Assembly (NCBI GenBank): GCA_020634855.1
Contig: JACKAU010000004.1
Span: 434,001 to 498,000 of the forward strand
Direction: 5' to 3'
Length of the DNA stretch: 64,000 bases
Source of the DNA: Anaerolineales bacterium
Lineage (GTDB): Bacteria > Chloroflexota > Anaerolineae > 4572-78 > J111
The notes below the pieces were generated by a model. That model was not told where the DNA came from. It was given only the letters and a program-made list of their open reading frames with translations, and did not search any database. Positions 36,073-44,766 of this stretch are shown here, piece after piece. Position numbers and translations under genes: made by a program. Every line of letters starts with the position of its first letter. Position 1 is the first letter of the stretch.

Positions 36073-38814
36073 TCATCCTCCAATCAGCCCTAAATCTCTG
36101 GCGCGAGTGACGGCTTGCAGCCGGTTGGAGACGCCCAGCTTGCCGAAGATGTTGGTGGTATGCTTTTTGACCGTATTGACGGCGATAACCAGTTCGGCGG
36201 CGATTTCTTTGTTGGTGGCGCCGCTGACGATGAGACGCAGCACCTCCAGTTCGCGCTCGCTGAGGGGTTCGAGGAGTGGTTGAGGGGCCGGCGTCGCCGA
36301 TGGGGTTTCGCCAGCTTGGCCACAGGCCGCGAGTAATTGGGCCAGATAGGCGGCGCTGATTCCCGTTGGCCGGCGGCTGAAGGCGGTGAGCAACTGCGCC
36401 ATAGGCTGCCCTTCGTCGATGAAGGTGCGCCGATATCCCCCGGCCTGGCCTAACGCTAACGCCTGAGCCAGCGCGGTCAGGGCGCGGTCGAGATTGTGGT
36501 CAGCCTGATGGGCCAGCGCTTTAAGGGCCATTAGTTCGACCAGGTGGCCGGTGCGTCCGGCTTGTTCGGTCTCCGTAATCAGCCGGTCGAGCAGATGGAG
36601 CGCCTCAGCCGGTTTGGTCTGGGCGATCAACAACCGGACAAAGGTCAGGCTTTCGGATTGGCGCTCGTAATCCAGCGGCATCGTTGGACTTAGATGTCGC
36701 TCGACGGCCCAGCTAGCGGCGGCGGCAAGATTGCCCTGACGCAGCCGGATGAGCGCCCGGCAGGCATCGACCTGTGCCTGGGCGTATGGATTAGCGAGCC
36801 GTTGTGCGCATAAGGCAGCCTGCTCGATGTGCGCCAGCGCGTCCTCCGACTGACCGGCGACCCAGCATAGATGGGCCATTGTTAAATAGAGGCTCACCCC
36901 ATAGTGCCGGCGGTCGGGGTCATTGGCCATGGTCAGGGCTTCGGTTAGGCACCGGTGGCCCTCGTCCGGTTGGTCCAGTTCCAAATACAGATTGCCCAGG
37001 CGCTGTCGAACCAGGGCATACAGCAGGCTCCAACGCGGCTTTATTGAATCCAATGCCGCTTGATAGCGGTTTAAGGCCGGTTGCAGTTTGCCTTCAATGA
37101 TCAGCACATCCGCCTCGCAGAGATCAACCATGTGCGTAATTCGAGGTACGGCGGCTTGACGACTGATATGCCGAGCTTGCACCAGTGTTTGCTTTGCAAT
37201 TTGCAGTTGGCCCATGTTAAGTTCGTTTCGGGCCTTGAGGTACCACTGCACGCCGCGATAGGGATAACTGTCGGCCGGTAAGCGTCTCAAGGCTAGCTCG
37301 GCATAGCGCAGCGCATCGGCGCTGTGGCCTTGCAAATGGGCGGCCAGCGCGTGGGTATGATCAACAAAGCCCAACTGGGCGGTATTACCGGCTGCCTGCC
37401 AAGCTGCCTCAGCCATAGCCAGCGGCTGGCGGTATTCTTCCAATCGACCGGCAATAACCAAGGCCATGCCGTTCCATAAGCACAACTGCGGCGAGGCGTT
37501 ACGCACTTCCTGAGGCAAGGCTTCAACCAATTCTAACAGTCGAACCAATTGCCCCGTTTGCCACAGGGGCGTGGCTACCTGCTCAACCCAGGTGGCGGCC
37601 TGCTCCCAGGCCTGGGCAGCCAGAGCGTAACCAATCGCCTCCTCCAGCCAGCCGTTTTGGGCCGACCAATCGGCTGCCCGGCGATAACTGTCCAGCCCGG
37701 TTGAGGCATCGACCGTGTTTCTAAGCTGCTGTTGAAGGAATTCGGCAAACAGGTGGTGATAGCGATACCACTGCCGCTCATCATCTAGGGGGATGAGGAA
37801 GAGGTTGGCTTGATCTAAATATTCGAGAAGAGATTGACTGGAGATTGGAGATTGGGGATTAGAGACTGGAGATTGGAGACTGGAGATTGGAGATTTATAT
37901 GCGTTCTTAGTCTCTAATCTCTGATCCCTATTCTCCACAACGGCATCGCATAAGGGGCCGCAGAGACGCTCTAAAATGGAAGTTTGCAGCAAGAACGCTT
38001 GCACGGGCTGAGGCTGCTGCCGGAGGACTTCCTCGGCCAGGTAATCGAGTACATAGCGGTGGCTGCCGGAGAAAGCTTGAATAAAGCTATCGATCCGCTG
38101 CGGGTCTTTGCCGCTGAGCGATAGGGCGGCCAGTTGCAGCCCGGCCACCCAACCTTCGGTGCGGGTTTCCAGCACCCGCAGCATAGCCGGCGACAGCGAC
38201 AGCCGCGCCAGCCGCTCAAAGAAGTGGTCGATCTCGATAGAGGTAAAGCGCAGATCGGCGGCCCGCAGTTCGTTGAGCTGGCCTCGCACCCGCAGGCGAG
38301 CCAACGGTAGGGGTGGGTCGGCTCGACTGGTCATCATCAAATGAAGGTTAGCCGGTTGGTGGGTCAGCAAAAAGGTAATGGCGCTATGAACAGCCGGTGT
38401 GGTGATAATGTGGTAGTCGTCCAGCACCAACAGCAGCTGATCGGGCCAGGCCGATATCTCATTGACTAAGGCGATCAACAGTGTCTCGGGCGAAGGCGGC
38501 TCCGGCGCTGATAGCTGGGCTAGCGTGGCCGCACCCAGCGTCGGCTCGACCTGCCGAAAGGCGGCGACGAGGTAGGTTAGAAAATGGGTCAACTCATTAT
38601 CAGTTTCATCCAGCGACAACCAGGCCACGCGCCGGCGGCAGTTCGGTAGCCAGCCGGTGAGCAGGGTTGTTTTACCGAAACCGGCCGGGGCTGAAATGAG
38701 GGTCAATTTGCACAGCAAGCCCGCTTCCAGCCGCGCCCACAACTGCGGTCGCGGCACCAAATCGAGCCGGGGCGCGGGGACGTAAAGTTTGGTCTGCAGC
38801 AGAGGCGTGTCCAT
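36073..38814 (-). CDS. MalT-type LuxR-family regulator with a simple-repeat insertion
   Basis: 913 residues. ATPase module first: LISAPAGFGKTTLLTGW (Walker A near 44-52), LLLVLDDYHII (Walker B), LMMTSRADPPLPLARLR; then a TPR-rich middle; a LuxR helix-turn-helix closes the protein (LSERELEVLRLIVSGATNKEIAAEL...VNTVKKHTTNIFGKLGVSNR). In MalT relatives an inducer triggers ATP-dependent oligomerisation and promoter activation. Residues about 295-328 (KSPISSLQSPVSNPQSPISS) are encoded by a GGAGATTGGAGACT simple repeat and look like a late in-frame insertion. Target genes unknown; the GT39-like gene lies next to it. Confidence 0.88.
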   Translation of the reverse strand: MDTPLLQTKLYVPAPRLDLVPRPQLWARLEAGLLCKLTLISAPAGFGKTTLLTGWLPNCRRRVAWLSLDETDNELTHFLTYLVAAFRQVEPTLGAATLAQLSAPEPPSPETLLIALVNEISAWPDQLLLVLDDYHIITTPAVHSAITFLLTHQPANLHLMMTSRADPPLPLARLRVRGQLNELRAADLRFTSIEIDHFFERLARLSLSPAMLRVLETRTEGWVAGLQLAALSLSGKDPQRIDSFIQAFSGSHRYVLDYLAEEVLRQQPQPVQAFLLQTSILERLCGPLCDAVVENRDQRLETKNAYKSPISSLQSPVSNPQSPISSQSLLEYLDQANLFLIPLDDERQWYRYHHLFAEFLQQQLRNTVDASTGLDSYRRAADWSAQNGWLEEAIGYALAAQAWEQAATWVEQVATPLWQTGQLVRLLELVEALPQEVRNASPQLCLWNGMALVIAGRLEEYRQPLAMAEAAWQAAGNTAQLGFVDHTHALAAHLQGHSADALRYAELALRRLPADSYPYRGVQWYLKARNELNMGQLQIAKQTLVQARHISRQAAVPRITHMVDLCEADVLIIEGKLQPALNRYQAALDSIKPRWSLLYALVRQRLGNLYLELDQPDEGHRCLTEALTMANDPDRRHYGVSLYLTMAHLCWVAGQSEDALAHIEQAALCAQRLANPYAQAQVDACRALIRLRQGNLAAAASWAVERHLSPTMPLDYERQSESLTFVRLLIAQTKPAEALHLLDRLITETEQAGRTGHLVELMALKALAHQADHNLDRALTALAQALALGQAGGYRRTFIDEGQPMAQLLTAFSRRPTGISAAYLAQLLAACGQAGETPSATPAPQPLLEPLSERELEVLRLIVSGATNKEIAAELVIAVNTVKKHTTNIFGKLGVSNRLQAVTRARDLGLIGG
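37831..37935. repeat. GGAGATTGGAGACTGGAGAT simple repeat inside the MalT-type gene
   Basis: Six to seven units of the 7-base period GGAGATT/GGAGACT. Related stretches lie in non-coding DNA at 27267-27310 and 56788-56815. It keeps the reading frame and codes for a Ser/Pro/Gln-rich loop. Confidence 0.75.
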
Positions 38815-38853
38815 GCCGCGAGTATACTATAGGCTGGGGTAAAAAGGTAAAAT

Positions 38854-38886
38854 AAAAAGAGGCCAGAATAGGTCTGCCCTCTTTTT
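38854..38886 (-). terminator. Terminator after the rhodanese gene
   Basis: AAAAAGAGG (38854-38862) and CCTCTTTTT (38878-38886) form a stem 28 bp after the stop of the minus-strand rhodanese gene and just before the MalT-type gene start. Confidence 0.65.
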
Positions 38887-38913
38887 GTCACCCGTTAGGT
38901 TGATATTTAGTTG

Positions 38914-39879
38914 TTATTGGGCGGCGGCAATCGGCTGCCCGGCGTTCGACCAGCCGGCAAAGCCGGGCGGGAAGGCGCGAACGTTGGTGAGGCCCATCGT
39001 TTGCAAGGCGGCCGTGGAAATAGCGGCTCGGTAGCCCGATTTACAGTAGACAAAGACCGGTTGATCGGTGGGGATTTGATCCAGGTTTTGGGCCAGGGTC
39101 CGAATAGGAATGTTGATGGCATCCGGAATGTGGCCTTCTTCATATTCGCTCGTTTCCCGGACGTCGACCAAAAAGGCGCCGTTGGCAATGGCTTCATTGA
39201 ACTTTTCGATATCGCCCATGGCCAGGTAGCCTTCCGGGATGTTGCTCAAAAAGCCATCGACCGCGGCCACGAGTTCCGGTTCAATCTCCGGTGCGGAAAA
39301 GGTCTCGGCCACAACTTGGTCAGTTGCCACCGGTTCACCGGCTTCGCTCCAACCTTTAAAGCTGGCGCCGTAGGCGCGGCTGTTGTCATAGCCTAACATG
39401 TGCAGCGCCGAAACAGCCATCCCTGCGCGATGCCCGGATTGGCAGTAGACCACCACCGGCTGGTCGGCCGGAATTTGATCCAAGTTTTGGGCCAAGGTCC
39501 GAATAGGGATGTTGATCGCGCCGGGGATATGGCCGGCTTCATATTCGGCGGCTTCCCGGACGTCAATGACAACGGCGCTGCCGGTATCCATTAGTTGCTT
39601 GAGGCCATCGAGGTTAATGCCCATATACCCTTCCGGGATCGTGCTCATGTAGGCATCGACCGAAGCGATGAGATCGAACGCGCTTTCCTCAACCGCCTGT
39701 TCTTCAACAACGGCTTCTTCAACAACAGCTTCCGCCACCGGCGCGGCTTGTTCCTCAGCCAGCGGCGCGGCCTGGTCCGGTACGGCCACGGTTTGATTAT
39801 TGCCGCCACAGCCGGCTAAGGCCATCACAAACGTAATTAACGAGATTAGCAGTAGACGTGAATATTTTTTAGACATCAT
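38914..39879 (-). CDS. Double-rhodanese lipoprotein
   Basis: 321 residues with a lipoprotein signal (FVMALAGCGG), an acidic Glu/Ala linker (about 35-70), and two rhodanese domains (about 75-200 and 205-321). Each carries an active-site loop with catalytic Cys: VVVYCQSGHRAGMA and VFVYCKSGYRAAIS. The two halves are similar at DNA level (for example the NIPIRTLAQNLDQIP stretch), so they arose by recent internal duplication. It faces outside the cell membrane and could pass sulfane sulfur to or from the neighbouring reductase. AAGGAG precedes the ATG; the cytochrome b gene lies 52 bp upstream. Confidence 0.88.
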   Translation of the reverse strand: MMSKKYSRLLLISLITFVMALAGCGGNNQTVAVPDQAAPLAEEQAAPVAEAVVEEAVVEEQAVEESAFDLIASVDAYMSTIPEGYMGINLDGLKQLMDTGSAVVIDVREAAEYEAGHIPGAINIPIRTLAQNLDQIPADQPVVVYCQSGHRAGMAVSALHMLGYDNSRAYGASFKGWSEAGEPVATDQVVAETFSAPEIEPELVAAVDGFLSNIPEGYLAMGDIEKFNEAIANGAFLVDVRETSEYEEGHIPDAINIPIRTLAQNLDQIPTDQPVFVYCKSGYRAAISTAALQTMGLTNVRAFPPGFAGWSNAGQPIAAAQ

Positions 39880-39930
39880 TGTTCTCCTTATTTAATTATG
39901 GGTGTTAAGGTGTTGCATCTATTTGAACAA

Positions 39931-40593
39931 TCAATTCTCTTCGACGAGCCAAGGTTCCTTTTGGGGGAGAGACTCGACCCATTTGGCATGTTCCAGTCGG
40001 GCTTCGGCTTCGGGAATGTAGCCTTGGACCATACCGGCCAGAGCATCGTAGACAAAGGTAAAGTAGAGGTGGCCGATCAACAGGACCGTTAAAATCAGCA
40101 TCGATAAATTATGGATGATAGCCGCCACGGCCAGGCCATTGGCGTTGAGCATGCCTTTGCCAAACCACATCACCAGTCCGGAGATGACAATGCTGGCCGA
40201 GAAAATGACAACGCCGGCGTGGTGGAGTTTCTGGCCGGCGTTCAACCGGCCCTGGGGCGGCATGCCTTCGCAATGGCCCAGAAAGTAGGCGTAAACATGT
40301 TTGAGCCAGGTCCAGTCATCGCGATCATAGTGGAACGAGTCCCAGAGGAGTTCTTTGGCGGCCGGTCGATCCACCATCAAGTAGACAATCGGCACAGCCA
40401 TAAATAGGACGGCGCCCACATAATGTAGGTGACGCATCAGCCCCCCGGCGGCGAGCGGCGACAGTGGCGACCACAGTAAGGTTAGCCCGGTCAGCAGTAA
40501 AGTCAGAAATGACGAGGCTAACAGTGCGTGGACAAGGCGGGGTTTGACGCTGTAACGGAGTACTTTGCGGGTTGGGCTGGCGTTCGTTGTCAT
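39931..40593 (-). CDS. Cytochrome b subunit (FdnI/PhsC-like)
   Basis: 220 residues with four membrane helices and conserved histidines: SVKPRLVHALLASSFL, MRHLHYVGAVLFM, LNAGQKLHHAGVVIFSASIVISGLVMW, IIHNLSMLILTVLLIGHLYF. This is the pattern of di-heme cytochrome b556 membrane anchors of formate dehydrogenase and thiosulfate reductase. It should pass electrons between menaquinone and the Fe-S subunit. It follows the Fe-S and molybdopterin genes on the same strand, with a REP-like element between. AAGGAAG precedes the ATG. Confidence 0.85.
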   Translation of the reverse strand: MTTNASPTRKVLRYSVKPRLVHALLASSFLTLLLTGLTLLWSPLSPLAAGGLMRHLHYVGAVLFMAVPIVYLMVDRPAAKELLWDSFHYDRDDWTWLKHVYAYFLGHCEGMPPQGRLNAGQKLHHAGVVIFSASIVISGLVMWFGKGMLNANGLAVAAIIHNLSMLILTVLLIGHLYFTFVYDALAGMVQGYIPEAEARLEHAKWVESLPQKEPWLVEEN

Positions 40594-40612
40594 CGTATAG
40601 CTTCCTTGAATA

Positions 40613-40708
40613 TACCCCTCACCCCAACCCCCTCTCCCTTAGGGAGAGGGGAGTCGCGTTAGCGACGGGGTGAGGGTGAAATACATTTTCATTGTCGATG
40701 TTGTCTCA
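40613..40708. repeat. REP-like palindrome, third copy
   Basis: CCCCTCACCCC ... CTCTCCCTTAGGGAGAG ... GCGTTAGCGACGGGGTGAGG, followed by a GAAATACATTTTCATTGTCG tail. It matches the copies at 32080-32350 and lies inside the reductase operon, between the Fe-S and cytochrome b genes. Confidence 0.8.
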
Positions 40709-40744
40709 ATTGAGACTGTCGGACTTCCTTGAATATAAAAGTCT

Positions 40745-40797
40745 GGAGCATCAAAGCTGGCCGTGACTGAAGGTGACAAAGCCAGCTTTGTCGCTCC
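40745..40797. repeat. GGAGC...CAAAGCTGGC palindrome
   Basis: Arm 40745-40761 pairs with 40781-40797 (15 of 17 positions). It shares the GGAGC-NN-CAAAGCT / CTTTGNCGCTCC design with the element at 61561-61650. Confidence 0.6.
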
Positions 40798-40798
40798 G

Positions 40799-41581
40799 CT
40801 AGGTTTCGTTCGCGTGGTCCGGCTGCACTGCAGCGGTTTCTTCGGCGCTGTTCTGCACGTGCAGGTGAGCCACTTCTTGTTTGTGATTGCGTCGGGCGAT
40901 AATGGCCGCCAGGCCGGTAAAGGCCAGGCTGAAGCCAAGTAAGCCGACGCTGGCCGGCTGGACCACATTTTGCCAGGTGTTGAGCACCGCCGGGATTTGC
41001 GGGTTGGCCGGTAAGTCGAGCTGCTCCGGTTGGTCAGGGAGGACCATCACCACCCCCAACCCGCCGAGTTGGGTTTCACCGTAAACTTGGGCGTGGGGAT
41101 AACGAACCCGAAGCGCCTCTGCCCGGCGATGCGCTTCGGCCATGATCGTCTCACGTTCGCCGTACATCAGGGCATTGCTGGGGCACGTCTTCACGCACCA
41201 GGGTTGGCCGCCGGCTTTGACCACCTCGGCACACCCATCGCACTTGTTGGAACGGCCGTTGACCAGTTGCGGCACGTTGAAGGGACAGGCATCAACACAG
41301 TAAGCGCAGCCGCTGCATTGGCTGGCATCCAGCCGAGTTAAGCCATCCTCCTTGTAGAGCGCGCCGGTGGGACAAACGGCCACACAAGCCGCATCGGCGC
41401 AGTGATAGCAGCGATGGTTCTTGATGGAACTTTGCAGGGCGGGAAATACGCCGCGGGTCTGTTCGGAAATGTGGATATATTGCACGCCCGGCGAGAGTTC
41501 GTTGCCGGTTTTACAGGCAGCCACACAGGCTTGACAACCGATACAGCGGCCCAGGTCGAGTAGAAAGGCATAGGTGGTCAT
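40799..41581 (-). CDS. Four-cluster ferredoxin subunit (PhsB/FdhB-like)
   Basis: 260 residues with 16 cysteines in four [4Fe-4S] sets: CIGCQACVAACKTGNE, CYHCADAACVAVCPTGAL, CSGCAYCVDACPFNVP, and CDGC...CVKTCPSNAL. A single membrane helix near the C-terminus (about 205-235) anchors it next to the cytochrome b subunit, as in formate dehydrogenase-N beta. It starts 1 base after the stop of the molybdopterin subunit gene (TGAcATG), so translation is coupled. Electron conduit between catalytic and membrane subunits. Confidence 0.9.
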   Translation of the reverse strand: MTTYAFLLDLGRCIGCQACVAACKTGNELSPGVQYIHISEQTRGVFPALQSSIKNHRCYHCADAACVAVCPTGALYKEDGLTRLDASQCSGCAYCVDACPFNVPQLVNGRSNKCDGCAEVVKAGGQPWCVKTCPSNALMYGERETIMAEAHRRAEALRVRYPHAQVYGETQLGGLGVVMVLPDQPEQLDLPANPQIPAVLNTWQNVVQPASVGLLGFSLAFTGLAAIIARRNHKQEVAHLHVQNSAEETAAVQPDHANET

Positions 41582-41582
41582 G

Positions 41583-43877
41583 TCAGACTTCCTTCACAAT
41601 CCGTACAAAGTTTACGCGCATGCCGGCCCCCCCGCTGATAGGATCGAGCGCGTAGGTGGTTTGAAGTTTGGTATCGCTGGCGCCTTGGCCGTTGGCTCGG
41701 CTCAGTTCCGGGGCATTCTGGCCAAAGCCGTGGACCATATAAACGGCATCACTGCGGATGCGTTGCGTCGCTTTGACCTTTATCGGCCCGCTGCGTGCGC
41801 CATCCTGATTCTCCAGCCAAACATACTGGCCGTTGGTAATACCCTGCCGACCGGCTTCGTCTTCATTGAGCCATAATTCATTTTCGGGGTAAAGCTCATT
41901 GAGCAGCGGCGTGTTTTGGGTTTTGGCAAAGGTATGCACGGGATGTCGCCCATAGAGCAGCCGGAAGTAGCCAGCCGGCGGCTCGGCAACCGGCTCGTAG
42001 GTCGGCATCGGCTCGAAACCGGCTGAGGCCAGTTCGTCCGAGTAAAGCTCGATCTTGCCGGAGGCCGTGGGGAAGGGCGACTCACCGGCAAAATCTTCAA
42101 AATAGGGTTTGCCTTGTTGCACGATGACGCCATTCGTCTGGCGCATTTTGTCCAGACTGGAACCGATGGATAACAGCCGCGCATCTAAATATTCTTCGGC
42201 GGTTTCCCATCTGAAATATGGCTCCATGCCCAGCCGCAGCCCCAACTCGCGCACCATCCACCAGGCCGGTTTGGTGTCATACAGCGGTTCAATGGCCGGT
42301 TCGCGCATGGCGATGTAGGGCGTTTTGTGGGCGACAACCCACAGTTCATCGTAGCGTTCCAGGGCGGTGGCCTCCGGAAAGACGACATCGGCCCAGGCCA
42401 CGTGTTCTTGAGGCAGGACATCGACGGCTAACACAAAGTCCAGCTTTTTAAGCGCCTCAATCGTTCGCTGTGGATTGGGGATGGAGTTGAGCAGATTAAC
42501 GCCGTAGACAATTAACGCTTTGATGGGGTACGGTTCACCGCTGATCATCGGGGGGATCAGCTCTTGCATGGCCGTCGCCCCGCGTAGAAAATTGGTGCGG
42601 GCGCCGTCGGCGCGGGCTTTGCCGGTGGGGCCTAAGGGCAGTTCGGCGCTTTCCTGGCCCGGTTCGGCCGAACAGCCGCCCGAACTGCCGGTCACGGCAA
42701 ACGGCGGATGGGGGTAAGCCTCGATATAGGGTGATTTGCTGAAGTAGATACCCCCCTCGCGCCCGTAAGCCCCCAACAAGGCGTTGATCATATAGATGGC
42801 CCGCATCCGCTGCGTATCGTTGCCGTACCAGGTGACGTGACGGCCCGGAATGATGGCGGCTTGGGGTAAATTATCGGCCATCAACCGAGCGGTGGCGCGG
42901 ATCGACTCGGCCGGTAAATCGGTTATCTCGGCGGCCCATTCCGGCGTAAACGGGGCGACGTGAGCGGCTAAGGCCTCCAAGCCGGTGGTCCAGTCGGCGA
43001 CATAGGCTTTATCGTAGCGTTCTTCATTAATAAGCACGTTTAGCCAGGCCAGGAGCAGGGCCGTGTCGGTGCCGGGTTTGATCGGCAGCCAGTAGTCGGC
43101 TTTGGCGGCGACGTTGGAGAAACGCGGATCAACCACAATTACCTTGGCCCCGCGCGCCCAGGCGTTGGCGAAATCTTGCATGACCGTGTTGCGGGCATCT
43201 TCGCCAATGTGACTGCCGATGAGTACGATGCAGTTGATGGCATCCCAATCGACCGGCTCGTGGCCGCCGATCGGCAAACCGTAGGTCAACTTGGCGGCCT
43301 CTTCACGAGGGCTGGTACACAGCGATGATGACGGTTTGGCCGCATTGGGCGTGCCCCAGGCTTGGGCAAAATAATCGGTAAACCAGAAGTCGCCGGAGGT
43401 ATGGCCAAAGACGGCCACCGCCTCAGGACCAAAAGCCTGGCCGGTGATTTTTAGCTTTTCGGCTGTGTAATCGAGCGCCTCTGCCCAGGTCACTTCTTTG
43501 AACTTACCTTCGCCTCGGGCGCCGGTGCGGATCATCGGCGCCCGGAGGCGGTCGGGGTCATACACAAAGGATGGCCCGGCCTGCCCTCGGGCGCAGAGCA
43601 TGCCCCGGCTTTTGGGGTCGGCCGGGTTACCGTCAACTTTATAAATTTGCCCATCAACACTTTTAACCACTATGCCGCAGCGCCAGGGACACATATCGCA
43701 GTAGTTGTAAGTGGTTTTGATTTCACCTGTTCGAAACCAGGGCAGCCGCAGCCCATTTTGGTTTAACACGGTGGCGAGCGGCTGGGCGCTGCAACTACTT
43801 ATCGATAACGCCGCTGCGCTGAGCAGTGACGATTTAAGAAAATTGCGTCTGGATATCTGTAATTTTGTTCTGGCCAT
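41583..43877 (-). CDS. Molybdopterin oxidoreductase, probable thiosulfate/polysulfide reductase catalytic subunit
   Basis: 764 residues with a Tat signal (SRRNFLKSSLLSAAALS) and an adjacent Cys that could be lipidated. The [4Fe-4S] motif is CDMCPWRC...GMLCARG near 60-95. The likely Mo ligand is Cys in SSSLCTSPREEAAK near 185, not selenocysteine. Molybdopterin-binding blocks follow (GSHIGEDARNTVMQDFANAWARGAKVIVVDPR, AAIIPGRHVTWYG, ALIVYGVNLLNSIPNP) and a C-terminal MopB_CT domain (FRLLYGRHPVHTFAKTQNTPLLNEL). This layout fits PhsA/PsrA-type reductases; a formate dehydrogenase relative cannot be ruled out. The rhodanese gene downstream favours sulfur chemistry. AAGGAT precedes the ATG. Confidence 0.85.
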   Translation of the reverse strand: MARTKLQISRRNFLKSSLLSAAALSISSCSAQPLATVLNQNGLRLPWFRTGEIKTTYNYCDMCPWRCGIVVKSVDGQIYKVDGNPADPKSRGMLCARGQAGPSFVYDPDRLRAPMIRTGARGEGKFKEVTWAEALDYTAEKLKITGQAFGPEAVAVFGHTSGDFWFTDYFAQAWGTPNAAKPSSSLCTSPREEAAKLTYGLPIGGHEPVDWDAINCIVLIGSHIGEDARNTVMQDFANAWARGAKVIVVDPRFSNVAAKADYWLPIKPGTDTALLLAWLNVLINEERYDKAYVADWTTGLEALAAHVAPFTPEWAAEITDLPAESIRATARLMADNLPQAAIIPGRHVTWYGNDTQRMRAIYMINALLGAYGREGGIYFSKSPYIEAYPHPPFAVTGSSGGCSAEPGQESAELPLGPTGKARADGARTNFLRGATAMQELIPPMISGEPYPIKALIVYGVNLLNSIPNPQRTIEALKKLDFVLAVDVLPQEHVAWADVVFPEATALERYDELWVVAHKTPYIAMREPAIEPLYDTKPAWWMVRELGLRLGMEPYFRWETAEEYLDARLLSIGSSLDKMRQTNGVIVQQGKPYFEDFAGESPFPTASGKIELYSDELASAGFEPMPTYEPVAEPPAGYFRLLYGRHPVHTFAKTQNTPLLNELYPENELWLNEDEAGRQGITNGQYVWLENQDGARSGPIKVKATQRIRSDAVYMVHGFGQNAPELSRANGQGASDTKLQTTYALDPISGGAGMRVNFVRIVKEV

Positions 43878-43896
43878 CGGGTTATCCTTATGACAT

Positions 43897-44310
43897 CTAT
43901 TTGGCTGACAACTTGTCTTCGCGTTCCATGGCGCGGTACATAATGCATAACACGGTTGAGAGCCATTCCTGATCCATATGCTCTTTGGGAATGCCGTTAC
44001 AAGCGCCCGCCTCCCAAATCAACTGGCGATATGGGCGATAATGCTCAGGGAGGAGAACAACCACCCGCAGCCGGGGGTTACGGCTGAGAAGGTCTCGAAC
44101 CAGATTGGGGGTTTCGGAACCGGCCAATTGCCAGTCTAGTAGAACAATATCATCCTGGTGCAGCTCGATGCGCTCAAAAAGTTCAGCTTGACTGCGGGCT
44201 TCAGCGGTGGCGATATCGAAGGGGGTCAGGCAAAGCGCGGCATCTAAAATTGAATAAATCAAGCTTAACGAATTATCGTCCGGGGTAGCAATGAGTAGTT
44301 GCGGCAACAT
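43897..44310 (-). CDS. Receiver-like regulatory protein at the head of the reductase operon
   Basis: 137 residues from the ATG at 44310 (a TTG at 44346 is in frame). The fold pattern is receiver-like: LLIATPDDNSLSLIYSILDAAL, an Asp in IVLLDWQLAGSETPNLVRDLL, VVLLPEHYRPYRQLIWEAGACNGIPKEHM. The Thr/Ser switch residue and usual DD pair are altered, so phosphorylation is uncertain. No output domain. It starts the reductase operon, 19 bases before the molybdopterin gene, and may modulate it or report to the two-component pair at 44.8-46.5 kb. Confidence 0.6.
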   Translation of the reverse strand: MLPQLLIATPDDNSLSLIYSILDAALCLTPFDIATAEARSQAELFERIELHQDDIVLLDWQLAGSETPNLVRDLLSRNPRLRVVVLLPEHYRPYRQLIWEAGACNGIPKEHMDQEWLSTVLCIMYRAMEREDKLSAK

Positions 44311-44348
44311 GGCTGCTCTCACTTCTGTTGTGTAGCAATAAGTCAACT

Positions 44349-44364
44349 TGTGATTTGTTTCACA
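44349..44364. promoter_or_regulatory. Perfect CRP/FNR-family palindrome TGTGA-N6-TCACA
   Basis: TGTGATTTGTTTCACA lies 39-54 bp upstream of the first gene of the reductase operon. It matches the CRP consensus at all ten conserved positions; FNR-family proteins of other phyla can also recognise TGTGA half-sites. A TTGACT lies just inside. Good candidate for control by oxygen, redox or cAMP. Confidence 0.55.
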
Positions 44365-44546
44365 GTTTAACTATAGCAAAGTTCGAAGCGGTTGACTATC
44401 GGGAAAAGTGTGATATTTAGGGGGAGAAAAACCCTACATTGGCGTTGGTCAACTGACCGGGTTAGGCCCTGTACACCTAGACAAATTAATGGCCATTTGG
44501 GCGGAGAAGTCTCTTTATGGTGAATGTCGGAAGGGGTGAGATTAGG

Positions 44547-44766
44547 TAACCTGAGTTCGGAAATGGATGTCCTTCATGTCATTTCGAAGCGCTAGCGGAG
44601 AAATCCCTGTGACAATACTAGGAAAAGTGATTTGGCCGGGAAAATTTGAAGCGACGACGCCCCTTTTTTTTCCCGGCGAAGACTTCATTTGTTGGAATGT
44701 CTGAGGGATTTCTCCGCCTCTGGCTACGAAATGACATACTCGCCTTTAATTATCGAACTCAGGTTA
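44547..44766. mobile_element. MITE-like element, copy B (220 bp)
   Basis: Bounded by perfect 13-bp inverted ends TAACCTGAGTTCG (44547-44559) and CGAACTCAGGTTA (44754-44766), with inner inverted arms TGTCATTTCGAAGCG and GGCTACGAAATGACA. Aligns in reverse with copy A at 27057-27241. No coding capacity. Its last three bases form the stop codon of the NarL-like gene, so insertion took place exactly at, or reshaped, that gene's end. Confidence 0.7.

Noticed and set aside
41583..43877. Formate dehydrogenase catalytic subunit
   Set aside because: No selenocysteine, and the rhodanese neighbour and PhsC-type anchor point to sulfur compounds; kept only as an alternative.
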